Of a stretch of 13,365 nt of DNA, positions 7,765 through 13,365 are shown piece after piece. A program made the position numbers and the translations under genes. Source of the stretch: UBA5868 sp964482025 (GTDB lineage: Bacteria > Pseudomonadota > Gammaproteobacteria > Pseudomonadales > Cellvibrionaceae). The first letter of the stretch is position 1. Each line of letters begins with the position of its first letter. The notes below the pieces were generated by a model, which worked only from the letters and a program-made list of their open reading frames with translations, searched no databases and was not told the DNA's origin. The DNA lies in the NCBI GenBank assembly GCA_964482025.1, contig CAYZVN010000081.1, forward strand, positions 1 through 13,365, in the 5' to 3' direction.

Positions 7765-8565
7765 TCACTTCCACCAGCGACGCGAAAGCGCCAAACCGGC
7801 AAGTACCAAAAGAAATTCGCTGCCGGGCGCGCCGCTCTTTTTCTTCTTTTTCTGTGGCGGTGGTGGGCTTTGTTTAATTGCCAGCACGGGCTCCAGGTCC
7901 GCCGCCGTGTCCACCGCCGGATCCACTACGGTTATACGGTAAATCATCACCCGGTTTTCATCGGTAATCGGGGCCTTATTGAGCTTGTCCTCGTCGGAGT
8001 AATTCAGCAGCGGTAATTCGGCGAAGGCCGTTTGCTTGAGTAGTGGTAGGGAGTTGATCTCTTCGAGAATCGCCATTCCGTCACCCATGACTTGGCCAAA
8101 AACGGTAAAGCCGCCATTCTGGTTGTCCAGGTTGGGGCCGCCGCCACTGTTATCCTGAAGGTTGAAAAACCATTCTGAAGTGGCGCTATTGGGGTAGCCG
8201 CCTCTTTTTGCCATGGCAATGGTGCCACGCTGATTGGACAGAACAGGCTCATTGATGACGGGAGCGCTCTGAGGAACTTTGGGAGTGTCCGCTATATTGG
8301 CGAGGCTGGTGAAATTGGCGTCATAGATAAAGCCGCCGCCCTGCACGACAAAGTTGGGCGCGGAACGGTGGATAAACGTATCGTCGTAAGCCCCGCTTTC
8401 CACATAGGCCAGAAAATTCTCCACGGTTTCCGGGGTGTACTCGTCGAATAGATTGACATCAAAATCGCCGAGACTGGTTTCGAACCTCACAATGGTGGCG
8501 TGAGTAGCGACACTAGCGGCTAACAAGCCGGTAAATAGAGAAGCTTTCAGAGTTTTAAAGCGCAT
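7765..8565 (-). CDS. exported cyclophilin-type peptidyl-prolyl isomerase with an unusual C-terminal tail
   Basis: Prolyl cis-trans isomerase assisting folding of exported proteins. The ATG at 8565 is chosen because GAGGG lies five bases upstream and it opens directly on a signal peptide (1-23, ending ATHA); the open frame extends 43 codons further but is unconvincing there. The cyclophilin domain spans about 24-225, with active-site FIHRSAPNFVVQGGGF (64-79, including R67, F72 and Q75), GTIAMAK (114-120) and ATSEWFFN (128-135). Bacterial cyclophilins usually stop after this domain. Here a spacer leads to PPPPQ, five lysines (239-243), SGAPGS (244-249), a ten-residue hydrophobic run (251-260) and SRRWWK at the end. 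The tail looks like a C-terminal sorting signal of the GlyGly-CTERM/rhombosortase kind, although the hydrophobic part is short. The gene lies 157 bases downstream of the GH16 lipoprotein gene on the same strand. Enzyme class is safe; the tail's role is inferred. Confidence 0.92.
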   Translation of the reverse strand: MRFKTLKASLFTGLLAASVATHATIVRFETSLGDFDVNLFDEYTPETVENFLAYVESGAYDDTFIHRSAPNFVVQGGGFIYDANFTSLANIADTPKVPQSAPVINEPVLSNQRGTIAMAKRGGYPNSATSEWFFNLQDNSGGGPNLDNQNGGFTVFGQVMGDGMAILEEINSLPLLKQTAFAELPLLNYSDEDKLNKAPITDENRVMIYRITVVDPAVDTAADLEPVLAIKQSPPPPQKKKKKSGAPGSEFLLVLAGLALSRRWWK

Positions 8566-8684
8566 GCGGCCCTCGTTGACGGTGTTGTTGCGGGAACGGA
8601 CGCACAATCTAACAAAATGGCCGATGCATATCCGTAAAAAACTGTATTGCAACAGACGCTGGGATTGGGAGAGGCGGGGAGTGT

Positions 8685-8718
8685 CGCGGCGCAATCGTCA
8701 GACGAACATTGCGCCGCG
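8685..8718. repeat. 11-bp perfect inverted repeat between the GH16 and cyclophilin genes
   Basis: CGCGGCGCAAT (8685-8695) and ATTGCGCCGCG (8708-8718) are perfect reverse complements around a 12-base loop. The hairpin begins four bases after the GH16 stop codon on the minus strand. It is not followed by a T tract in that direction; only the plus-strand reading has a nearby TTTT (8721-8724). It could be a 3'-end protecting hairpin or partial terminator between the two genes. Confidence 0.6.
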
Positions 8719-8722
8719 GCTT

Positions 8723-10090
8723 TTACTGATAAACCCTTACATAATCGATTTCGTATGTCGCCGGAAAGGGCGTCTGCGCCGGATTGCCGCCATTGTTTCC
8801 ACCAATGGCCAGATTAATCAGCACGTACATAGGTTTATCGCGAAAGGGATTACTGCCATCGGGATTAATCGTCTGATTGGTATCCGTGACGTTCATCAGC
8901 ACATCATCCACATATAAGCGAATGCTCTGCGCATCCCAGTCGGCGCGCCAGACGTGGAAGCGCGACTCCCAATCCGGGTGCTGATGGCGCAGAGCATCCA
9001 TGGAGCGTGTCGAGGAATCCCAGGCAGCCGACCAGGCATCGCTGTTATTGGCTTTCCATGCGACGTTGGCGAGTATTTTGTTTTGGTAATACTCCATGAT
9101 GTCGATCTCACCGTTTTCGGGCCATTTGCCATTGCCCAACATCCAGAAGGCCGGCCAAAGGCCATTGCGGGTTTGAATACGAGCGCGCATTTCGAAGCGG
9201 CCGTAAGTCCAACTCACCTTGCCGCGGGTGTGTAAGCTAGCGGAGGTGTAGGCGGCATCCATGTAGTTTTCCCGCCGCGCGGTGATGGTCAACACCCCGT
9301 TGGCCACATTGACATTTTCCGGGCGCGCCACCGTGTAGTACTGGGCTTCGTTGTTGCGCACCATGCCCTGTTCGTAGCTCCAATAGCTGTCATTCGGCAA
9401 GCCTTCGCCGTCGAACTCATCGGACCACACCAGGCTATATTGCTTCTGTCCCGGTACCGTCTCTAAGCGCCACTGTTGATTCTGCCCGCCTTGGTAGGTT
9501 CGCAGGCGAATATCCCCGCCGTTGGTGGTGACACTGTCGACCACTTCCACCGCCTTGCTGCTGAGCCGGGAGCGGATGCTGACATAGCCGTCGTCGGCAC
9601 TCTCGATGCGCCACTGCTGGTGGTGCTCTCCCAAGTAGTTGTACTGGCGGACATCCGCACCCTCGGCGGTGTTGCGATCCCAGACATCCAGCGACTTGCC
9701 ACTGTGATAGGGCATGATGGCGTAGTAACCGTTTTGCAGATCCACCACTTCAAACTGCTGGTTGGTTTTACCGGTAAAGGCCCACTGAATCAGGTTCGCA
9801 CCGTTCTCGCTGCTCTCGTCCGAGACATCCATGGGCAAGCCACTCAGGCGGTTGTAGATAAAATAGCGGCCGGTGGCCACAGGGCTGCCGGAAGAAGAGC
9901 TACCAGAGCTCGAAGCGCTGCTCGAACTCGATGAGTTACTTGATGAGCTACTTGATGACGACGAGGATGAACTGCTGCTCGATGAACTCGAGGCGCTGCT
10001 GCCGGGTGTCGGAGTTCCACCGCCACAACCGGCCAGCGTTAGCGCCAGGAAAGATAAGAGGATGCCGCAAGGGCTGGGACAGATGCGCAT
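8723..10090 (-). CDS. GH16 glycoside hydrolase lipoprotein with CBM13 domain
   Basis: A 455-residue surface or periplasmic polysaccharide hydrolase. The signal ends in lipobox LAGC (19-22), so C22 is the predicted lipidated residue; the following glycines carry no inner-membrane retention signal. Residues 31-69 form a Ser-rich linker with 18 consecutive serines, typical of Cellvibrionaceae carbohydrate enzymes. A ricin-type beta-trefoil (CBM13) spans about 74-212, with the three expected Q-x-W/F repeats at QQF 111-113, QQW 158-160 and QQW 205-207. The GH16 catalytic domain spans about 217-455. Its active site GEIDIME (327-333) has the laminarinase-like E-x-D-x-x-E spacing: E328 nucleophile, D330, E333 acid/base. 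This class cuts beta-1,3 or mixed-linkage glucans or related marine galactans; the exact substrate cannot be read from sequence. The ribosome-binding site before ATG 10090 is weak. No obvious promoter precedes it, apart from a lone GATAAT (10134-10129, minus strand). Confidence 0.93.
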   Translation of the reverse strand: MRICPSPCGILLSFLALTLAGCGGGTPTPGSSASSSSSSSSSSSSSSSSSSNSSSSSSASSSGSSSSGSPVATGRYFIYNRLSGLPMDVSDESSENGANLIQWAFTGKTNQQFEVVDLQNGYYAIMPYHSGKSLDVWDRNTAEGADVRQYNYLGEHHQQWRIESADDGYVSIRSRLSSKAVEVVDSVTTNGGDIRLRTYQGGQNQQWRLETVPGQKQYSLVWSDEFDGEGLPNDSYWSYEQGMVRNNEAQYYTVARPENVNVANGVLTITARRENYMDAAYTSASLHTRGKVSWTYGRFEMRARIQTRNGLWPAFWMLGNGKWPENGEIDIMEYYQNKILANVAWKANNSDAWSAAWDSSTRSMDALRHQHPDWESRFHVWRADWDAQSIRLYVDDVLMNVTDTNQTINPDGSNPFRDKPMYVLINLAIGGNNGGNPAQTPFPATYEIDYVRVYQ

Positions 10091-10188
10091 AAGCCATACC
10101 GTTAATTGTTATTGAAGTCGGTCTAGGCATTATCGGTCATCTCCCGGCAGCAGGGCGCGAACCTAGTGGCAAATCCACAAGACAAGCG

Positions 10189-10205
10189 CCGGCGATTGCC
10201 GCCGG
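10189..10205. repeat. GC-rich hairpin upstream of the GH16 gene
   Basis: CCGGCG (10189-10194) and CGCCGG (10200-10205) enclose five bases. On the minus strand the stem is followed by CGCTTGTCTTGTGG, which is T-rich but not a proper T run. It could act as a weak terminator for the nitroreductase-acetyltransferase operon, whose last stop codon is 75 bases upstream. Confidence 0.3.
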
Positions 10206-10248
10206 GACAAGACGTCACTGAACATACTGGTCAGACATGTCGTATCAG

Positions 10249-10274
10249 CACACCGAGGTGACAGGCGCGGTGTG
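10249..10274. repeat. 7-bp inverted repeat just after the acetyltransferase gene
   Basis: CACACCG (10249-10255) and CGGTGTG (10268-10274) are perfect reverse complements around a 12-base loop, starting six bases past the acetyltransferase stop on the minus strand. No T tract follows. It might be a 3' stabilising hairpin. Confidence 0.3.
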
Positions 10275-10279
10275 GGACG

Positions 10280-10549
10280 CTAGTTGCGCAAAAACTTCTC
10301 CGCGTACCAACAGCTCGCTTCTATCTCGTAGCCCTGGTTTCTCGCCCACGCCATGGCGTGGCGCACCAGCGTTTCGGCAAACCCTTTGCCGCGAAATTCG
10401 GGTGGCACGAAGGTGTGGTAAAAATCGATGGTGGTCTTGCCGGCAGGGTTGGTTTCCAGTGCGTATTCCAGCACGGCTTGTTGCTTATCAAAATCGAAAA
10501 TAAAACGCCGTTGTTCGGGTTGATGCTGAATGTCGATATGTGTCGTCAT
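10280..10549 (-). CDS. small GNAT-family N-acetyltransferase (YjdJ type)
   Basis: An 89-residue single-domain protein of the short GCN5-related acetyltransferase type (YjdJ-like, about 90 residues). It has the acetyl-CoA loop RGKGFA (53-58) after the strand TIDFYHTFVP, and a C-terminal strand containing C80, the cysteine position that gives this subgroup its name. It would transfer acetyl from acetyl-CoA to an amine; the acceptor is unknown. GAGGTG (10560-10555) lies five bases before the ATG and overlaps the stop codon of the nitroreductase upstream; the gap between the genes is nine bases, so the two are cotranscribed and probably translationally coupled. The stop is TAG at 10282-10280. Confidence 0.88.
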   Translation of the reverse strand: MTTHIDIQHQPEQRRFIFDFDKQQAVLEYALETNPAGKTTIDFYHTFVPPEFRGKGFAETLVRHAMAWARNQGYEIEASCWYAEKFLRN

Positions 10550-10558
10550 GGAAGCACC

Positions 10559-11128
10559 TCAATCATTCCAATAGGTAATCCGCTCTTCCAAGCTTGGTCG
10601 TATCCGCTCCTCGGGCTTTTCCTGATAGCTGCCAATATAAATGAAACCGGCAATGCGATGATGATCTTCCATTTGCAAAAGTGCATTCACTTTTTTGCTG
10701 TAACCGTACCACTCGGTCAGCCACTGAGCGCCGAACCCCATGGTATGGGCCGCTAACAGAATATTCTGACAGGCCGCGCCCGCGGAAAGCACTTGCTCCC
10801 ACTCGGGAATTTTGGCGTGCGGCGCAGCAGTCGAGATTACGGCGATCACCAGCGGCGCGCGGGTAAACAGTTTCGCCTGAAACTCCATTAGCTTATCAGT
10901 CGCCTCGGGATTCTCCTCTTTATAGATCTCTGCCAGCTTGCGGCTGAAACTCGCCCGCGCTGGTCCCTGGAAAATGACGAAGCGCCAGGGGCCGAGCTTG
11001 CCGTGGTCCGGCACTCGGTGAGCGGCCTGCAGAAGGGTTTGCAGTTGCTCGGAGTTGGGGCCGGGTTCACTCATATCTTTGGCCATCACCGAGCGGCGGG
11101 TGGTAATAGTGTCGAGCAGACTACTCAT
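10559..11128 (-). CDS. nitroreductase family protein (YdjA-like)
   Basis: A 189-residue FMN-dependent NAD(P)H oxidoreductase of the nitroreductase fold, closest in character to the short E. coli YdjA type. Visible family features are the N-terminal FMN-phosphate motif TRRSV (10-14), VPDHGKLGPWRF (39-50), which resembles the APDH...PWHF block of YdjA, IPEWEQ..SAGAACQN (107-122), and GFGAQW (131-136). These enzymes act as homodimers in the cytoplasm; the physiological substrate is generally unknown. ATG at 11128 has AGGAG five bases upstream. The gene heads a two-gene operon with the acetyltransferase and is divergent from gltX, with its own promoter candidate. Family assignment is confident; the link to YdjA rests on remembered motifs. 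Confidence 0.93.
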   Translation of the reverse strand: MSSLLDTITTRRSVMAKDMSEPGPNSEQLQTLLQAAHRVPDHGKLGPWRFVIFQGPARASFSRKLAEIYKEENPEATDKLMEFQAKLFTRAPLVIAVISTAAPHAKIPEWEQVLSAGAACQNILLAAHTMGFGAQWLTEWYGYSKKVNALLQMEDHHRIAGFIYIGSYQEKPEERIRPSLEERITYWND

Positions 11129-11162
11129 GAGGACTCCTTGGGTTTTGGGCTAGAAGCGCCGC

Positions 11163-11191
11163 AGCATACCGCCCTGGGACGGCGGGCTCAA
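11163..11191 (-). promoter_or_regulatory. sigma-70 promoter candidate for the nitroreductase operon
   Basis: On the minus strand TTGAGC (11191-11186) and TATGCT (11168-11163) are 17 bases apart, each matching consensus at four of six positions. Transcription would start near 11156, giving a leader of about 28 bases with the AGGAG site in it. Confidence 0.45.
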
Positions 11192-11225
11192 TCGCAGCGG
11201 CGCTGCGCAGGGGAGGGGTCTTGGG

Positions 11226-11231
11226 TATAAT
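11226..11231 (+). promoter_or_regulatory. consensus -10 box of the gltX promoter
   Basis: A perfect TATAAT lies 33 bases before the gltX ATG, so transcription would start near 11238 and give a leader of about 27 bases. The -35 region is poor (CTGCGC at the 17-base spacing). GGAGA in the leader is the gltX ribosome-binding site. The divergent nitroreductase promoter lies about 35 bases to the left. Confidence 0.55.
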
Positions 11232-11264
11232 GCCGCCCTTTGTCTGACAGGTCCCGGAGATACC

Positions 11265-12785
11265 ATGACCGTTCGCACCCGTATTGCACCATCCCCCACA
11301 GGTGACCCCCACGTAGGCACGGCCTATATCGCCTTATTTAACTACTGTTTCGCCCGCCAGCACGGCGGGCAATTCTTGCTGCGCATAGAGGACACGGATC
11401 AGGCGCGCTCGACGGCCAAGTCCGAGCAAGCCATTTTACAGTCCTTGCGCTGGTTGGGGCTGGAATGGGATGAGGGGCCGGATGTGGGTGGGCAAAATGG
11501 ACCTTACCGGCAGAGCGAGCGCAAAGACCTCTATGCACAATACGCCGAGCAGCTGCTGGCATCGGGCCACGCGTTTCGCTGCTATCGCACCGCCGCGGAG
11601 CTGGATGAACTGCGCGAGGGGCGCAAAGCCCAGGGGCTGCATACAGCGCTCAAGCCCAGCGACTTGCAGCTGCCCGACCAAGAGGTTAAGCGTCGCGAAG
11701 CAGCGGGGGAGCCGTTTGTTGTGCGTATGAAAGTACCGGAAGAGGCGGGTCCTTGTCCGGTGCCCGATATGCTGCGCGGCACGATTGAACTCGATTGGAG
11801 CCAAGTCGACGCGCAAATTCTGCTGAAATCCGACGGTATGCCCACTTACCACCTAGCCAATGTGGTGGACGACCACTTGATGGGCATTACCCATGTCATT
11901 CGCGGTGAAGAGTGGATCAACTCCGCGCCGAAACATCTGCTGCTCTACCAATACTTCGGTTGGCAAGCGCCGCAGCTCTGCCACCTGCCACTGCTGCGCA
12001 ACCCAGATAAAAGCAAACTCAGCAAGCGCAAGAATCCCACCAGCATTTTGTATTACCAGCGCATGGGCTATTTGCCAGAAGCGCTGCTGAATTACCTCGG
12101 CCGCATGGGCTGGTCTATGCCGGACGAACGAGAAAAATTCTCCCTCGCCGATATGCAAACGAATTTTGATATCCAGCGGGTTTCCTTGGGCGGGCCGATT
12201 TTTGATATTGAAAAGCTGAACTGGTTGAACGGCCTGTGGATTCGCGAAGATTTATCGGCGGATACCCTGGCCGATCGCCTTCAGCAGTGGGCGCTTAACC
12301 GCGATAATCTGCTAGCGGTGATCCCCCACGCACAGCGACGCATCAATACATTCAGTGATTTTATGCCGTTGGTGGGCTTTTTGTTGGCGGGCCAAATTCC
12401 GTTAACAGAAGCGAGCTTTAACGGCCTAAAAACCGATGCGCAAGCCACGATTAAAATTTTGCAATTCTGCAGCTGGCGTTTCGATACTTTGGCGGACTGG
12501 AACAAAGACCTAATTTTTGCGGAATTAAAAAACCTCGCCGATGGCATGCAAATAAAAATCAAGGACCTGATGCCGCCGCTATTTATTGCGATTGCCGGCA
12601 CCACCGCTTCGATCTCGGTCACCGATGCGATGGAGCTGCTCGGCTCTGATATGACTCGAGCACGCTTGCGCCACGCGATAGACGCTCTCGGTGGGGTGGG
12701 AAATAAAGCCTTAAAGTCGCTTGAAAAGGAGTTCCGCGCGCTGCCGGCAGCCGGCGATTCTGCAGTAATCGGCGAGAACCCTTAA
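11265..12785 (+). CDS. gltX: glutamate--tRNA ligase
   Basis: Cytoplasmic class I aminoacyl-tRNA synthetase that charges tRNA-Glu with glutamate, supplying translation and tetrapyrrole synthesis. At 506 residues it is slightly longer than the Pseudomonas enzyme (about 494), which it closely resembles: RTRIAPSPTGDPHVGT contains the HIGH-like motif HVGT (16-19), and DKSKLSKRKNPTS contains the KMSKS-like KLSKR (251-255). LLNYLGRMGWSMPDE and the C-terminal anticodon-binding helices follow. The GluRS zinc site usual in proteobacteria is missing: C106 remains, but the partner two residues later is R108, and the following tyrosine/Cys-x-His segment is replaced by GLHTAL. Zinc-free GluRS enzymes exist, so this need not impair activity. 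ATG at 11265 has GGAGA just upstream. The gene leads an apparent operon with the DUF1289 gene (three-base gap) and miaE. Confidence 0.97.
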   Translation: MTVRTRIAPSPTGDPHVGTAYIALFNYCFARQHGGQFLLRIEDTDQARSTAKSEQAILQSLRWLGLEWDEGPDVGGQNGPYRQSERKDLYAQYAEQLLASGHAFRCYRTAAELDELREGRKAQGLHTALKPSDLQLPDQEVKRREAAGEPFVVRMKVPEEAGPCPVPDMLRGTIELDWSQVDAQILLKSDGMPTYHLANVVDDHLMGITHVIRGEEWINSAPKHLLLYQYFGWQAPQLCHLPLLRNPDKSKLSKRKNPTSILYYQRMGYLPEALLNYLGRMGWSMPDEREKFSLADMQTNFDIQRVSLGGPIFDIEKLNWLNGLWIREDLSADTLADRLQQWALNRDNLLAVIPHAQRRINTFSDFMPLVGFLLAGQIPLTEASFNGLKTDAQATIKILQFCSWRFDTLADWNKDLIFAELKNLADGMQIKIKDLMPPLFIAIAGTTASISVTDAMELLGSDMTRARLRHAIDALGGVGNKALKSLEKEFRALPAAGDSAVIGENP

Positions 12786-12788
12786 TCC

Positions 12789-13235
12789 ATGCTCACTCGT
12801 ATCAAAACTCCATGCATAGGCGTTTGCTCCACAGGTTTGGGCGATAGCGTATGCCGGGGTTGCAAGCGTTTTGCCCATGAGGTGATCGGCTGGAATCGCT
12901 ACTCCGAGGAAGAGCGCCAGCTGATTATGCGCCGCATTGAAACGCTGCTGAGCCAGGTGGTGGAAAACCACATTCGCGTGGTGGACAGCGCGAAGCTTCA
13001 ACAGCAGCTCGAAGAGCAGCGGGTGAGAGTCTATCCCGGCTTGAATATTCAGTGTCAGGCGTTTGAAGCGATACGCACCTTTGGCGGTCAGCTAAAAGAT
13101 CTGAACTGGATTGGCTGTGAAGCCGCGCCGAATTGTCGTGACCTGCCGGTTAGCGAAATCAAAAGGCGTATGGATGACGCGTTTTTTCAACTTTCCTGTG
13201 CTCATTACGAGCGTTATTTTGCGGTGCCAACCTGA
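12789..13235 (+). CDS. DUF1289 family cysteine-rich protein
   Basis: A 148-residue protein of unknown function. The N-terminal third is a clear DUF1289 domain: PCIGVCSTGLGDSVCRGCKRF places four cysteines (C9, C13, C22, C25) as a likely metal-binding knuckle, followed by the family's WNRYSEEER. Many DUF1289 proteins are about 60-80 residues; this one is a longer form with a helical linker and a C-terminal half carrying four more cysteines (C89, C110, C116, C137), including GCEAAPNC. The ATG follows the gltX stop by three bases with only a weak ribosome-binding site, so translation is probably coupled to gltX. Its own TGA overlaps the miaE ATG by one base. The company of gltX and miaE suggests a role connected with tRNA, but this is inference. 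Confidence 0.9.
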   Translation: MLTRIKTPCIGVCSTGLGDSVCRGCKRFAHEVIGWNRYSEEERQLIMRRIETLLSQVVENHIRVVDSAKLQQQLEEQRVRVYPGLNIQCQAFEAIRTFGGQLKDLNWIGCEAAPNCRDLPVSEIKRRMDDAFFQLSCAHYERYFAVPT

Positions 13236-13365
13236 TGCTCCAAGCCATCGACAATTTTTTGCTTTGCCGCACTCCCGAAGCCTGGATCGAGCAAGCATTA
13301 CAACACCCAGATATTCTCTTGATCGACCACGCCAACTGTGAAAAAAAAGCGGCGAGCACGGCGCT
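13235..13365 (+). CDS. miaE: tRNA-(ms2io6A)-hydroxylase, 5' part
   Basis: Only the first 43 codons are in the window. The sequence TPEAWIEQAL...ILLIDHANCEKKAAST matches the start of MiaE, the diiron monooxygenase that hydroxylates the isopentenyl group of ms2i6A at position 37 of tRNAs reading UNN codons. E36 in the HANCEKKA motif is the probable first iron ligand. The start ATG (13235-13237) shares its A with the TGA of the DUF1289 gene, indicating translational coupling. MiaE occurs in a subset of gammaproteobacteria and needs MiaA and MiaB, which are not in this window. Confidence 0.87.
   Translation, partial: MLQAIDNFLLCRTPEAWIEQALQHPDILLIDHANCEKKAASTA

Noticed and set aside
8636..8655. 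CTGT/ACAG stem followed by six T residues on the minus strand, upstream of the cyclophilin gene
   Set aside because: A four-pair AT-containing stem is too weak for an intrinsic terminator, and its position within the leader would block the downstream gene.
8566..8694. N-terminal extension of the cyclophilin to an ATG at 8694
   Set aside because: It would bury the signal peptide behind 43 basic, non-conserved residues and run into the 11-bp hairpin. The internal ATG at 8565 has a proper ribosome-binding site.
9880..9998. Low-complexity DNA resembling a tandem repeat or CRISPR-like array
   Set aside because: It is the Ser-rich linker coding sequence with irregular codon order; there is no fixed repeat-spacer period.
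9948..10130. A 60-residue minus-strand frame overlapping the start of the GH16 lipoprotein gene
   Set aside because: Its second half is the poly-Ser coding DNA read in another frame, with no domain or convincing ribosome-binding site.

Overview
The window reads as chromosomal DNA of a free-living, polysaccharide-degrading gammaproteobacterium. The best guess is a marine or cellulolytic relative of Cellvibrio, Saccharophagus or Teredinibacter. This rests on the Pseudomonas-type glutamyl-tRNA synthetase, the presence of MiaE, and a family 16 glycosidase lipoprotein with a long poly-serine linker, a hallmark of that group. The placement is an inference from protein character, not from a search. 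No mobile element, phage gene, CRISPR array, rRNA or tRNA is visible.

Layout. (1) At the left edge, six codons of a leftward gene lie behind a consensus TATAAT box. (2) hrpA (235-4179, +) encodes a full-length DEAH-box RNA helicase, preceded by a possible 10-codon leader ORF. (3) 4313-6487 (+) encodes an uncharacterised 724-residue membrane-anchored protein with one canonical EF-hand loop; it has its own promoter candidate and a strong terminator. (4) 6639-7694 (+) holds an outer-membrane porin behind a good match to a PhoB (phosphate-starvation) box placed at the classical distance from a -10 element. (5) Convergent to it on the minus strand are a GH16-CBM13 surface lipoprotein (8723-10090) and an exported cyclophilin with an unusual C-terminal tail (7765-8565). 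(6) Further right on the minus strand, a nitroreductase and a small GNAT acetyltransferase form a two-gene operon (10280-11128). (7) Divergent from that, gltX, a DUF1289 protein and the start of miaE (cut by the window edge) form a tightly packed operon (11265-13365) with a tRNA charging and modification theme.

Most genes are ordinary housekeeping or accessory functions, and no clear new multi-gene system was found. The points most worth a second look are the Pho box before the porin, the EF-hand membrane protein, the sorting-signal-like tail on the cyclophilin, the glutamyl-tRNA synthetase that has lost the usual zinc ligands, and the gltX/DUF1289/miaE coupling. The non-coding stretches are all shorter than 300 bases; their promoters, terminators and hairpins are listed individually.
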